Positions 19,193 through 27,363 of a stretch of DNA of 38,887 nucleotides are shown one piece after another. The notes below the pieces were generated by a model. The model had not been told where the DNA came from and did no database searches. It saw nothing but the letters and a program-made list of their open reading frames with translations. The stretch comes from Phormidesmis sp. RL_2_1. Its GTDB lineage: Bacteria; Cyanobacteriota; Cyanobacteriia; Phormidesmidales; Phormidesmidaceae. Position 1 is the first letter of the stretch. Every line of letters starts with the position of its first letter. The position numbers and the translations under genes were made by a program. The stretch lies in NCBI GenBank assembly GCA_012033015.1, contig JAAUPS010000017.1, positions 1-38,887 on the forward strand. The letters run 5' to 3'.

Positions 19193-19204
19193 CCTAACGC
19201 CCAA

Positions 19205-19256
19205 CCCGAACGCTCAATTTTGCCAAACAGCCCGAACGCTCAATTTTGCCAAACAG
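19205..19256. repeat. Tandem repeat, 26 bp x 2
   Basis: A 26-base unit beginning CCCGAACGCTCAATT is perfectly duplicated at 19205-19230 and 19231-19256. It is the longest non-coding unit in the window. Confidence 0.95.
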
Positions 19257-19319
19257 CCCGTCCGTTACACTCACTCATACTCAGTCATTCACACCATTGA
19301 CAGACCCAAATGGGCATAC

Positions 19320-19353
19320 TCAAATACTCTCGCAAATCAAATACTCTCGCAAA
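19320..19353. repeat. Tandem repeat, 17 bp x 2
   Basis: TCAAATACTCTCGCAAA is perfectly duplicated at 19320-19336 and 19337-19353. Confidence 0.95.
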
Positions 19354-19410
19354 ATAGATACAAGCCAAGTTCTTTTAAACGCCTTCAACACCCTACTCAT
19401 TTAGTTAGAA

Positions 19411-19454
19411 AAAGTTCTCAACAACCATAGATTTCTATCACTATTGAGAACTTT
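19411..19454. promoter_or_regulatory. Inverted repeat in petF upstream region
   Basis: AAAGTTCTCAA and TTGAGAACTTT form a perfect 11-bp stem with a 22-base loop. On the minus strand the stem runs into a short T tract (CTTTTTC), so it could end transcription towards bvdR. On the plus strand it could be part of a leader or small RNA, or a protein-binding palindrome. Confidence 0.5.
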
Positions 19455-19505
19455 GTTTATACATAATCTAAGCTTATGACAAAGGTAATTACTGATAAAA
19501 TAAAA

Positions 19506-19532
19506 ACCGGCAGAGTTTTATGCCGATTTTTT
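19506..19532 (+). terminator. Terminator-like hairpin without an upstream gene
   Basis: CGGCA (19508-19512) pairs with TGCCG (19521-19525) around an 8-base loop and is followed by A and six Ts. No plus-strand coding gene ends within 1.4 kb upstream, so it may end a small RNA or act as an attenuator in the petF leader. Confidence 0.5.
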
Positions 19533-19771
19533 CAACAAAGCCTGTAACCCTTTTAAGACGGTGGTTTGTGAGTCATCATCACGCCGCCATCAAAGGACTA
19601 ATCATAAGCAAATCAGGGTATACCTGCGATTTTAGATTACGAATACCATTCAACAATTCCTTTGTAGACGGTCACAGCACAATGGTTTTCTCGTAGTATC
19701 AAACTATGCTTTTGTTAATGCCTATCTAGCGGGCAATGCTGGCTAGATGCCAAGGTCTTAGCAACCGCTAA

Positions 19772-20092
<321 letters not shown>

Positions 20093-20114
20093 AAAGCTTT
20101 AGTTTCAGTTTGAC

Positions 20115-20150
20115 AAAGCCCCAAGCCGTTTTAAGTCTTGGGGCTTTTTT
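20115..20150 (+). terminator. Intrinsic terminator of petF
   Basis: AAAGCCCCAAG (20115-20125) pairs perfectly with CTTGGGGCTTT (20137-20147), and the T run continues to 20150. A strong rho-independent terminator. Confidence 0.95.
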
Positions 20151-20391
20151 ATGGGATGAGGTTAGCCTACCATCTCAGTAATTTCACACAACCTACATAT
20201 GAAACCTATCAGGGAGTCACAAAGGATCAAATTTAACCAGGGTATATTGATATTGGCTTTGCTGGCCTGAGCACTGCCGAAAAGCCACATCATCTATAAT
20301 CTATTGTCAAAATTTATTGTCCAAGCAAATAACCGGCTCAACTAACCAGCCCAAAAAACTGACAAGCTCTAAGCGTGAGGATTCATCAGAC

Positions 20392-21570
20392 ATGAAAGCC
20401 ATGATTTTGGCCGCAGGTAAAGGTACGAGGGTTCGTCCTATTACTTACACCATTCCCAAACCCATGATTCCGATTATGCAAAAACCCGTCATGGAATTTT
20501 TGCTTGAGCTATTGCGAAATCACGGTTTCAACCAAATTATGGCTAACGTCAGCCACCTCGCTAATGAGATAGAAGGTTACTTCCGAGATGGGCAGCGATT
20601 TGGAGTAGAGCTTGGCTATTCCTTTGAAGGACGCATTATCGATGGTGAACTTGTCGGTGAAGCCATTGGCTCTGCTGGTGGCATGAGAAAAATCCAAGAT
20701 TTTTCGCCCTTTTTCGACGATACTTTCATCGTGCTTTGCGGCGATGCCCTGATCGACCTAGATCTCACTGAAGCATTGAGACAACACCGCGAGAAAAAAT
20801 CAATTGCGACTATCGTCATGAAGCAAGTGCCTCTCAAGCAGGTGCCCAGCTATGGCGTTGTCGTCACCGACGAATATGGCAAAATCAAATCCTTCCAAGA
20901 AAAACCAACGGTTGAAGAAGCGCTAAGTACCGACATCAACACCGGCATTTATATTTTTGAGCCTGAAATTTTTGATTACATCCCCTCTGGCCAAGAGTTT
21001 GACATTGGCGGCGATCTTTTCCCTAAGCTGGTGGCAGCGAATGCCCCTTTTTACGGCATTCGCATGGACTTTGAGTGGGTTGATATCGGTAAAGTGCCCG
21101 ATTACTGGCAGGCCATTCAAGATGTTCTCACCGGGCAGGTCAAAGGCGTTGGCATTCCCGGTAATGAAGTGAGGCCAGGGGTTTTCGCAGGGCTCAATGT
21201 TAAAGCTAACTGGAACAATATAGAGATCGAAGGCCCAGTATATATTGGTGGCATGACTCACATCGAAGATGGCGCTAAAATCGTTGGCCCCAGTATGATC
21301 GGCCCCAACTGTCTGATTTCTAGCGGTACCATCATTGATAAAAGCGTTATCTTTGAATATTCTCGTATTGGTGCAGGGGTTCGCTTAGTTGATAAGCTAG
21401 TCTTTGGTCGTTACTGCGTCGATAAAACAGGCGCGTCTATCGACGTCCAAGCAGCGGCACTAGATTGGCTCATTACTGATACGCGACAGGCAGTTGTCGC
21501 CGAGCCACCCATTGAGCATCGGGCGATCGCAGAACTGCTCAGCCAGACGGCTAGCTTGCCCAACAACTAG
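20392..21570 (+). CDS. NDP-sugar synthase (nucleotidyltransferase with left-handed beta-helix)
   Basis: 392 residues from ATG 20392 (MKAMILAAGKGTRVRPIT), with GTGAGG before it; an upstream TTG start at 20317 would add 25 unconserved residues. An N-terminal nucleotidyltransferase domain (about 1-235) shows the activated-sugar signature GKGTRVRP, IPKPMIPIMQKPVMEF, LCGDALIDLDL, EKP and TGIYIFEP. A C-terminal hexapeptide-repeat domain (about 260-350; VYIGGMTHIEDGAKIVGPSM) follows. Such enzymes make GDP-mannose or dTDP/UDP-glucose-type donors for surface polysaccharides. The nucleotide and sugar are not decidable here. A TATAAT at 20296 is a possible -10 box. Confidence 0.85.
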   Translation: MKAMILAAGKGTRVRPITYTIPKPMIPIMQKPVMEFLLELLRNHGFNQIMANVSHLANEIEGYFRDGQRFGVELGYSFEGRIIDGELVGEAIGSAGGMRKIQDFSPFFDDTFIVLCGDALIDLDLTEALRQHREKKSIATIVMKQVPLKQVPSYGVVVTDEYGKIKSFQEKPTVEEALSTDINTGIYIFEPEIFDYIPSGQEFDIGGDLFPKLVAANAPFYGIRMDFEWVDIGKVPDYWQAIQDVLTGQVKGVGIPGNEVRPGVFAGLNVKANWNNIEIEGPVYIGGMTHIEDGAKIVGPSMIGPNCLISSGTIIDKSVIFEYSRIGAGVRLVDKLVFGRYCVDKTGASIDVQAAALDWLITDTRQAVVAEPPIEHRAIAELLSQTASLPNN

Positions 21571-21591
21571 CTGACCTAGCGCCTAATCCTA

Positions 21592-21619
21592 TAGCTTCTG
21601 TCGAGGTAGGCAGAAGCTA
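21592..21619 (+). terminator. Terminator-like inverted repeat after the nucleotidyltransferase
   Basis: TAGCTTCTG and CAGAAGCTA form a 9-bp stem with a 10-base loop, 22 bases after the stop codon. No T tract follows, so confidence is limited. Confidence 0.4.
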
Positions 21620-21649
21620 ACTCGACGAGCAGCGGTGAGACCCTGCGTC

Positions 21650-21709
21650 GTCGTACGGCGCTAAGGAATGCTCACCAAGACAAGGAATGCTCACCAAGAC
21701 AAAGTCAGA
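21650..21709 (+). repeat. Dispersed intergenic repeat, copy 2
   Basis: Same sequence as 5-45 but with the 19-base piece GGAATGCTCACCAAGACAA duplicated in tandem, giving 60 bases. Confidence 0.85.
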
Positions 21710-21755
21710 TCCAATGATTACAAGCCGATCAGCAACAGCGCTAAAAAAGAAAGTA

Positions 21756-21790
21756 GCCAAAGAAAATGGGCTGACTAACGGTCAGCCCAT
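21756..21790 (-). terminator. Intrinsic terminator of ycf35
   Basis: On the minus strand ATGGGCTGAC (21781-21790) pairs perfectly with GTCAGCCCAT (21766-21775) around a 5-base loop, then TTTCTTT follows. It lies about 55 bases after the ycf35 stop. Confidence 0.85.
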
Positions 21791-21843
21791 CGCAGTTATG
21801 GGAACGGCTCTGCAAAAAATGAGTTTGCAGTTCACATAGCAAG

Positions 21844-22194
21844 CTACTGAAGAACAAGCCGTACGTTTGCATTCTGCAAACCAGGACGCTTTACTTCAGC
21901 CAAGGTCTTGTTCACAGCGTACTTCTGGTTAATGGAGTTGATCAACTCAGTTTGGTTGTGCTTTTTGGCAACACCCCAAAGATCAGCAATCAAATCAAAG
22001 GAACCATCGGCATTGCGAGACCAGCCAATATCATAGTCGCCTTCTAGCACAGCAACGATATCAGCCCGAACGTTCTGACCGTTGTAACCCCGAATATTCG
22101 CTTCGGTCTTTACAGAGACGCCGAGGTCACTGAGAGAAGACTTAAGGATTTCAGCATCGGAGATCTTAGTGCGCAAAGTACTAAAATGAGACAT
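21844..22194 (-). CDS. ycf35: Ycf35 (DUF1257) protein
   Basis: A 116-residue protein of the Ycf35 family found in cyanobacteria and some algal plastids, function unknown. It begins MSHFSTLRTKISDAEILKSS, the family signature, and continues with EANIRGYNGQNVRADIV, DIGWSRNADGSFDLIADLWG and the C-terminal NVRLVLQ. No membrane helix or signal peptide. A full AGGAGG ribosome site lies at 22204-22209, nine bases before the ATG, unusually strong for this window. It is downstream of ycf46 no. 2 on the same strand with 172 bases between and its own terminator after it, suggesting a shared transcript or a shared job. Confidence 0.9.
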   Translation of the reverse strand: MSHFSTLRTKISDAEILKSSLSDLGVSVKTEANIRGYNGQNVRADIVAVLEGDYDIGWSRNADGSFDLIADLWGVAKKHNQTELINSINQKYAVNKTLAEVKRPGLQNANVRLVLQ

Positions 22195-22203
22195 TTTGAG
22201 TTT

Positions 22204-22209
22204 CCTCCT
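22204..22209 (-). promoter_or_regulatory. Strong ribosome binding site of ycf35
   Basis: AGGAGG on the minus strand, nine bases before ATG 22194. A complete anti-Shine-Dalgarno match fixes the start. Confidence 0.85.
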
Positions 22210-22322
22210 GGAGAGAAATTGAGAGACAACGAGTTTAGAAATCGAAAACCGTCAGCTATCAAATGGGATAGAACCTGACCTTTTTGTAACTGCCAACTGC
22301 ATTCAACAAATGCAGCTAGCCT

Positions 22323-22346
22323 TTTTTCCTGTGGGAGCAGGAAAAA
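22323..22346 (-). other. Hairpin between ycf46 no. 2 and ycf35
   Basis: TTTTTCCTG and CAGGAAAAA form a perfect 9-bp stem with a 6-base loop in the gap between the two genes. It could be a weak terminator or an RNA-processing or stabilising element that sets different levels of the two proteins. Confidence 0.5.
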
Positions 22347-22366
22347 GCCTGTTAACACTTCATCTG

Positions 22367-23904
22367 CTAGAATTCCATCCGCTGGTATTCTGCCACTGAT
22401 GAAGCTGCTGGACGAGCACGCTGACGAGCCCAATCGCGCAGCGCCGTGACCTGTTCACTCATCGTTTTAGAAAGCGGCATCGTAGCGCGAATGGCCGCGA
22501 TAATATCGAGCTGAGTGAACTCTCGACCTTGTGCAAACGCCTCGTACATAGCAGAGATCAGCCCCTGCTCAATCTCAGCGCCTGAAAATCCTTCACAAAC
22601 TTTACTGAGCTGGTCAAAGTCGAATCTTTCTGTATCTGAGCGACGTTTGCCCACGTGAATTTTGAAAATCTCTTTACGCTCTTCCTCATTGGGTAAATCC
22701 ACAAAAAAGATTTCATCAAATCTTCCTTTCCTCAAAAACTCACTGGGTAGTCGCTCCACCCGGTTTGCCGTGGCGATTACAAATACGGGTGAAGTCTTCT
22801 CCTGCATCCAAGTCAAAAAGCTACCGAAAATACGACTAGATGTTCCTCCATCAGAATCTGCTGAACCAGCACTCCCAGCAAAAGCTTTGTCGATTTCATC
22901 AATAAACAAAACTGCTGGCGAAATTGACTCGGCTGTTCTCAGCGCGCCTCTCAAGTTAGCTTCTGAGCGGCCTACCATGGAACCATCGTAAACCCGGCCC
23001 ATATCCAAACGCAGCAGCGGTAAGCCCCAAAGTCGAGCCGTCGTTTTGGCAATTAAAGACTTTCCACAACCGGGTACACCCAGAATCAACATGCCTTTTG
23101 GCTGGGGCAACCCATACTCGCGAGCCCTTTCAGTAAAAGCATTTGAGCGTTGTTTGAGCCAGTGCTTGAGTTCTTCTAAGCCACCTACCGAATCAATCGT
23201 CTCGTCTTCTTCGATATAGTCTAGAATGCCGTTCCGACGAATGAGCTGCTTTTTTCAGAAAGAACAATATCTACCTCAGATTCCGTCAGCTTCCCCGCCA
23301 TGACGCGTGACTTGCGAAACACTTTCTCAGCTTCATCACGAGTCAATCCTAGGGCAGCTTTGAGCAGCTTTTCTCGCCCCTCGGTGGTAATAGTAGTCGT
23401 TCGAGATTTCTCTAACTCGGCTGAAAGCACCTGGTTTAGCTCAGTCATATTAGGCAAGCTAAAGTCTAGAACAACAACCTCTTTTTCTAATTCTACAGGT
23501 ACCTCCTGCACCGGAGACATGAGAATAATTGTCTTCTGGGTGCCGCGAAAATCTTCGATGGCATCTCGCAAGCTACGCGTTACTTCAGGGCTATCTTTAA
23601 AGGGATGAAGGTCTTTAAAAACAAAAATGCTAGGTTCTTTCTGGCGCATTGCCCAGCTAATAGCCGCCTGGGGAGAAACCGTATTGTTCTGCTGACCCGA
23701 GCCTCGCTCTTGCCCATATTCAATCATTCCATGGGTCATTGTCCAGGTGAACATGCGCTTTTGAGTAGCTTGTTGTCCTCGTTCTTGTTGGCCTCTCTGC
23801 TGAGATAACATTGCGATTGTTCGCTCTGCTCGTTCCTCCTCAAAGGTGACCAGATAGATTAGCGGATATTGAGCCTGAATTAATACGCTTAGCTCTTCTC
23901 TCAT
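22367..23904 (-). pseudogene. ycf46: Ycf46-type AAA+ ATPase, copy 2, frameshifted
   Basis: A paralogue of 9632-11205 with the same layout: N-terminal regulatory half (MREELSVLIQAQYPLIYLVT) and one AAA+ module with Walker A GVPGCGKSLIAK, Walker B LFIDEIDK, sensor 1 VIATANRV and FLRKGRFDEIFFVDLP. The frame breaks at a run of six A on the minus strand (23250-23255). One more A replaces EKSSSFVGTAF-stop by EKKQLIRRNGILDYIEEDE and gives 512 residues. A GGAGG lies before ATG 23904. Copy 1 has its break elsewhere, so these are independent events. A missing base in the sequence is likelier than a dead gene. Homologues have been linked to carbon uptake and photosynthesis; the exact role is unknown. 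Confidence 0.8.
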
Positions 23905-24061
23905 GGCGGACGCCTCCAGTTAAGACGACTTAACTATCACTACCGGTCTACTTAGAAACAACAGATTAAAATAAAAACAATAATCATTCCGTAGCGGAAC
24001 CAACAAAACAGAAGAGATATTCATTAAAGCAGATTACTCTACCGTCTTGGGTTAATAATCA

Positions 24062-24454
24062 CTAACAGATGATTAGTTCTCCCTCGTCTGGGGCCTTTGA
24101 AGAATTGTTACTTGAGCGGTTAATTGAACGGGCACCTAATGGTTCTGGGGCCAGCTCTGTAATCCGCTGCAAACCGTCTAATTCTCCAAACACCTGCTCT
24201 GAATGAGTTTGGACAAGGGCCAAGCCATCTTCTCGTAGGGCAACGGGAGAAGCACATTTGGGGCAGGCATGGATACGATGGGTTTGGCCGTGAATTTCGC
24301 AGCCATTTTCAACGACATCTACATTTCCCAAATAAAACTCAATTGCACGCTGGGCCATCGATGACATGGTTTCACCGTCGATAGCAGAACGAATCTTGAA
24401 CTGCCGGTGCAGGTCGTCTGAAAGATATAGCGTAACTTTGTGCTTAGCTGGCAT
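24062..24454 (-). CDS. Ribbon-helix-helix protein with a CPKC zinc-ribbon-like segment
   Basis: 130 residues from ATG 24454 (MPAKHKVTLYLSDDLHRQFK). The first 45 residues have the strand-helix-helix pattern of ribbon-helix-helix DNA-binding proteins (KVTLYLSDDLHRQFKIRSAI, then MSSMAQRAIEFYL). A central stretch GCEIHGQTHRIHACPKC supplies Cys and His residues suited to one metal site. The C-terminus is Ser/Asn rich. An upstream start at 24493 is possible but would run into the -10 region of the promoter proposed here. The gene lies upstream of ycf46 no. 2 on the same strand. A palindrome between its -35 and -10 boxes suggests self-repression. Family name not recognised. Confidence 0.65.
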   Translation of the reverse strand: MPAKHKVTLYLSDDLHRQFKIRSAIDGETMSSMAQRAIEFYLGNVDVVENGCEIHGQTHRIHACPKCASPVALREDGLALVQTHSEQVFGELDGLQRITELAPEPLGARSINRSSNNSSKAPDEGELIIC

Positions 24455-24787
24455 ATCGGATTTGAATAATGTGTCCCCAGATATGTATATCAAAGTAGCG
24501 AGCCTGCATCAGGCTGTCAAGACTTTATGCCAGCTTGACGTCAATATATTTACATAGATTAACAATTCAGGTCGGCTGTGGCTTGTAAAAGAAAAAAACA
24601 TGCATCTGGTGAGGCTGGCAAATTTTATGGTTGAGCTGATGTTTGTATGCGTCCAAAAGTTACGTTAAGGAGCTGTCTCAGTGGCATTCTAGATGCATTG
24701 TGGCCTTCGGCACTAGCTTGGGCTTTACAGTTTCAGTATCTAGGGTAAGCTCTAATCATCCAAGGGCATCTACGGTTTGTTCCCTGT
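24455..24787. other. Divergent intergenic region between RHH gene and recQ
   Basis: 333 bases. The left part holds the RHH promoter and palindrome described at 24492-24520. The right part, leading to recQ, shows no clear -35/-10 pair, hairpin or open frame that I can support. Confidence 0.5.
24492..24520 (-). promoter_or_regulatory. Promoter with operator-like palindrome for the RHH gene
   Basis: On the minus strand TTGACA (24515-24520) and TACTTT (24492-24497) are spaced by exactly 17 bases. The spacer carries the perfect palindrome AGCCTG-CAT-CAGGCT (24501-24515), which touches the -35 box. A repressor bound there would block RNA polymerase. The predicted start of transcription is about 30 bases before ATG 24454. 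Confidence 0.55.
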
Positions 24788-27169
24788 ATGAGTATTTCAT
24801 CTGAGCCACGACAGGATCGGTCTTTTTTGGCGTCTTCTCAAGGGGAGGCCGCTTCGCTGGAGACGGCTCTTAAGCATCATTTTGGTCATGACCAATTCCG
24901 CTTCCAGCAGCGTCAAATTATTGAGCGGGTGCTCAAGGGTCAAGATGTATTGGTGATTATGCCAACCGGGGGAGGAAAATCGCTGTGTTATCAGCTCCCT
25001 GCGTTGCTTAGAGGCGGTGTAACCATTGTGATTTCTCCTCTGATTGCGCTGATGCAAGATCAGGTGACGGCGCTGCAGGACAATGGCATTGGGGCGACTT
25101 TTTTGAACAGTACGCTGTCGTTGGAACAGGTGCGATCGCGCGAAAAAGCCCTTTTTTCAGGTGACATTAGACTACTCTACGTAGCGCCCGAAAGACTGTT
25201 TACCCCATCTTTTGCAGAATTACTCGATGCGCTCAGCCAAAAAATAGGCATCAGCACCTTTGCAATCGATGAAGCTCACTGTGTCTCAGAATGGGGCCAT
25301 GATTTCCGCCCAGAATACCGGCAGCTCTATCAGCTCAGACAACGCTATCCGCAAATTCCTATCATTGCGCTTACCGCCACCGCCACCCGCAGAGTCCGCA
25401 CAGACATCGTGCAGCAGCTTCGCCTAATTGATCCTGACATTCATGTTTCTAGCTTTAACCGCCAAAATCTCTACTACGAGGTCAAGCCAAAGTCTAAACA
25501 GCCATACCACCAACTGCTGGCTATCATCAATGAATACCAAGGCCCGGACAAAGGTTCAGGTATTGTCTATTGCCTGAGCCGTAAGCATGTCAATGAAGTT
25601 GCCTTTAGACTCCAACAAGATGGCCTTTCAGCACTGCCCTACCACGCTGGCCTCAGCGCCGAAGAGCGTGAAGCCAATCAAACCAAATTTATCCGAGATG
25701 ATGTTCAAATCATTGTCGCTACCATTGCCTTCGGCATGGGGATAAACAAACCCGACGTTCGGTTTGTTATCCATTACGATTTGCCTCGTAACCTCGAAAG
25801 CTACTATCAAGAAGCAGGCCGAGCCGGACGAGATGGCGAAGATGCCAAATGTACCATTCTCTTTGGCTGGGGAGATGTGCATACGGTGAAATATTTGATT
25901 GGGCAAAAAGCTGACCTAGATGAACAGCGCATCGCCCAACAGCAGCTCAACCAAATCATTAACTATGTCGAAAGCTCAGTCTGTCGCCGCAAAATTCAGC
26001 TCGGCTATTTTGGTGAATCCTTTGATGCACCTTGTGACAATTGTGACAACTGCATCAATCCGGCCCCAACAGAAGACTGGACCGTAGAAGCCCAGAAGTT
26101 TCTCTCTTGTGTTTATCGCTGCGATCAGCGCTTCGGCATGAATCATATTGTTGATGTGTTACGCGGCTCTCGCAAGCAAAGGATTGTCCAGCTTCGGCAT
26201 GATCAGCTTTCTACCCATAACATTGGGGCAGATCGTAGTATCGATGAATGGCGAATGCTCTGCCGCGCGCTGATTCATCAAGGCTATTTGGACGAAACGA
26301 CTGACGGATACTCGGTACTCAAGCTCAACGCCAATAGCCATCGCGTGCTCAAGCAGCAGGTCACTGTAGAGATCCCGATTTCAACGCCGATTTCAGCCCC
26401 GACTTCAGCCCCGACTTCAGCCCCGATAGAAAAACTGGCGGCAGGGGGCAAGCAAGCGGCTAGCGCAGAGCTAACGGCTGAAGAAGGTGCCCTGATGAAC
26501 GTGCTGAAAGCTCTGAGAAAAAAGCTGGCAGACGAGCAGTCAGTGCCGCCCTATATCGTCTTTGCAGATGCTAGTTTGAGACAAATGGCGCAAAATAGGC
26601 CTCAAACTGCCGCGGCCTTTCTCAAAATATCTGGCGTTGGCAGCCGCAAGCTGACTCGGTATGGAGAGCACTTTACCCAAGTCATTCGAGAGTTTTGTCT
26701 CGAAAACGGCTTGGCAGACGATTCACCAGACGGCTCACCAGACGGCTCACCAGACGGCTCACCAGACGGCTCATCAGACGGTTCACCAGAGAACTCTGAT
26801 CAATCTGCAGTTATCTTTAGCTCTGAGTTAGCATCCCCAGCAGAGGTGACCAGTACCCACCTTGCCACCTATCAGCTCTATCAAGCAAAGCTATCCCTTT
26901 CAGAGATTTCGCTAAAACGCAATATCCGTCTGAGTACCGTCAATACTCACATGACAAAACTCATCGAAGCGGGATATGCCATAGATTTGGATAGACTGGT
27001 GGCGAAAGAACGGCAGTTTGTTATCAACCAAGCTATTGATGCTGTAGGGCCGCACTCGCTGAGAGAGATTCGTGAGGTCATTGGTGACACTTACGATTAT
27101 CAGGAAATACAGCTAGTTCGGGCGGTGTGGGAAGCGAATCGTGACAGGTTAGAGCACCGTGATGCCTGA
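24788..27169 (+). CDS. recQ: ATP-dependent DNA helicase RecQ
   Basis: A 3'-to-5' DNA helicase for recombination and fork repair, 793 residues. Walker A MPTGGGKS is at residues 58-65 and the DEAH box at 161-164. The helicase C domain contains ATIAFGMGINKPDVRFVIHY and QEAGRAGRDG. Zinc cysteines are in SSVCRRKIQLGYFG and APCDNCDNC. The RQC domain is followed by HRDC (about 565-640; ISGVGSRKLTRYG) and a C-terminal helix-turn-helix (about 690-765; LSEISLKRNIRLSTVNTHM). Two linkers are made of in-frame 12-bp repeats, TSAP-type before HRDC and SPDG-type after it, so the domains are joined by repeat-expanded tethers. Confidence 0.95.
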   Translation: MSISSEPRQDRSFLASSQGEAASLETALKHHFGHDQFRFQQRQIIERVLKGQDVLVIMPTGGGKSLCYQLPALLRGGVTIVISPLIALMQDQVTALQDNGIGATFLNSTLSLEQVRSREKALFSGDIRLLYVAPERLFTPSFAELLDALSQKIGISTFAIDEAHCVSEWGHDFRPEYRQLYQLRQRYPQIPIIALTATATRRVRTDIVQQLRLIDPDIHVSSFNRQNLYYEVKPKSKQPYHQLLAIINEYQGPDKGSGIVYCLSRKHVNEVAFRLQQDGLSALPYHAGLSAEEREANQTKFIRDDVQIIVATIAFGMGINKPDVRFVIHYDLPRNLESYYQEAGRAGRDGEDAKCTILFGWGDVHTVKYLIGQKADLDEQRIAQQQLNQIINYVESSVCRRKIQLGYFGESFDAPCDNCDNCINPAPTEDWTVEAQKFLSCVYRCDQRFGMNHIVDVLRGSRKQRIVQLRHDQLSTHNIGADRSIDEWRMLCRALIHQGYLDETTDGYSVLKLNANSHRVLKQQVTVEIPISTPISAPTSAPTSAPIEKLAAGGKQAASAELTAEEGALMNVLKALRKKLADEQSVPPYIVFADASLRQMAQNRPQTAAAFLKISGVGSRKLTRYGEHFTQVIREFCLENGLADDSPDGSPDGSPDGSPDGSSDGSPENSDQSAVIFSSELASPAEVTSTHLATYQLYQAKLSLSEISLKRNIRLSTVNTHMTKLIEAGYAIDLDRLVAKERQFVINQAIDAVGPHSLREIREVIGDTYDYQEIQLVRAVWEANRDRLEHRDA
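26375..26422 (+). repeat. In-frame 12-bp repeat x 4 in recQ
   Basis: CCGATTTCAGCC-type units encode alternating TPIS/APTS tetrapeptides between the RQC and HRDC domains. Confidence 0.9.
26723..26782 (+). repeat. In-frame 12-bp repeat x 5 in recQ
   Basis: TCACCAGACGGC repeated four times exactly and once with two changes encodes SPDG tetrapeptides in the linker after the HRDC domain. Confidence 0.95.
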
Positions 27170-27176
27170 TAGAGAT

Positions 27177-27231
27177 GGGCTTTCAATGGGCTCTCAATGG
27201 GCTTTCAATGGGCTCTCAATGGGCTTTTAAT
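27177..27231. repeat. Tandem repeat, 11 bp x 5
   Basis: GGGCTTTCAAT and GGGCTCTCAAT alternate, ending with GGGCTTTTAAT, starting eight bases after the recQ stop. The alternation suggests duplication of a 22-bp pair. Confidence 0.93.
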
Positions 27232-27363
27232 CGCTGTTAGTTATTGAGCCTGCGAGTAGGGCGATCGCCCTGCCATTGCCTAGATCTGAACATTTATCGG
27301 TATCTGAGGGAATCCTGATGGTTAGGAAATTAGCACTGGTCATGGTTGCTTTACGTAAACAGA

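Noticed and set aside
19165-19197. CTTAACCT repeated upstream of bvdR, like a cyanobacterial Pho box
   Set aside because: The Pho box needs 8-bp repeats with an 11-bp period. Here the period is 14 bp and there are only two full copies, matching the general tandem duplications of this window.
23250-23255. Programmed -1 frameshift at the A run in ycf46-2 (dnaX-like)
   Set aside because: Only six A, and the codon phase does not give a canonical slippery heptamer. The other breaks are at T, C and G runs in unrelated genes, so a common sequencing cause is simpler.
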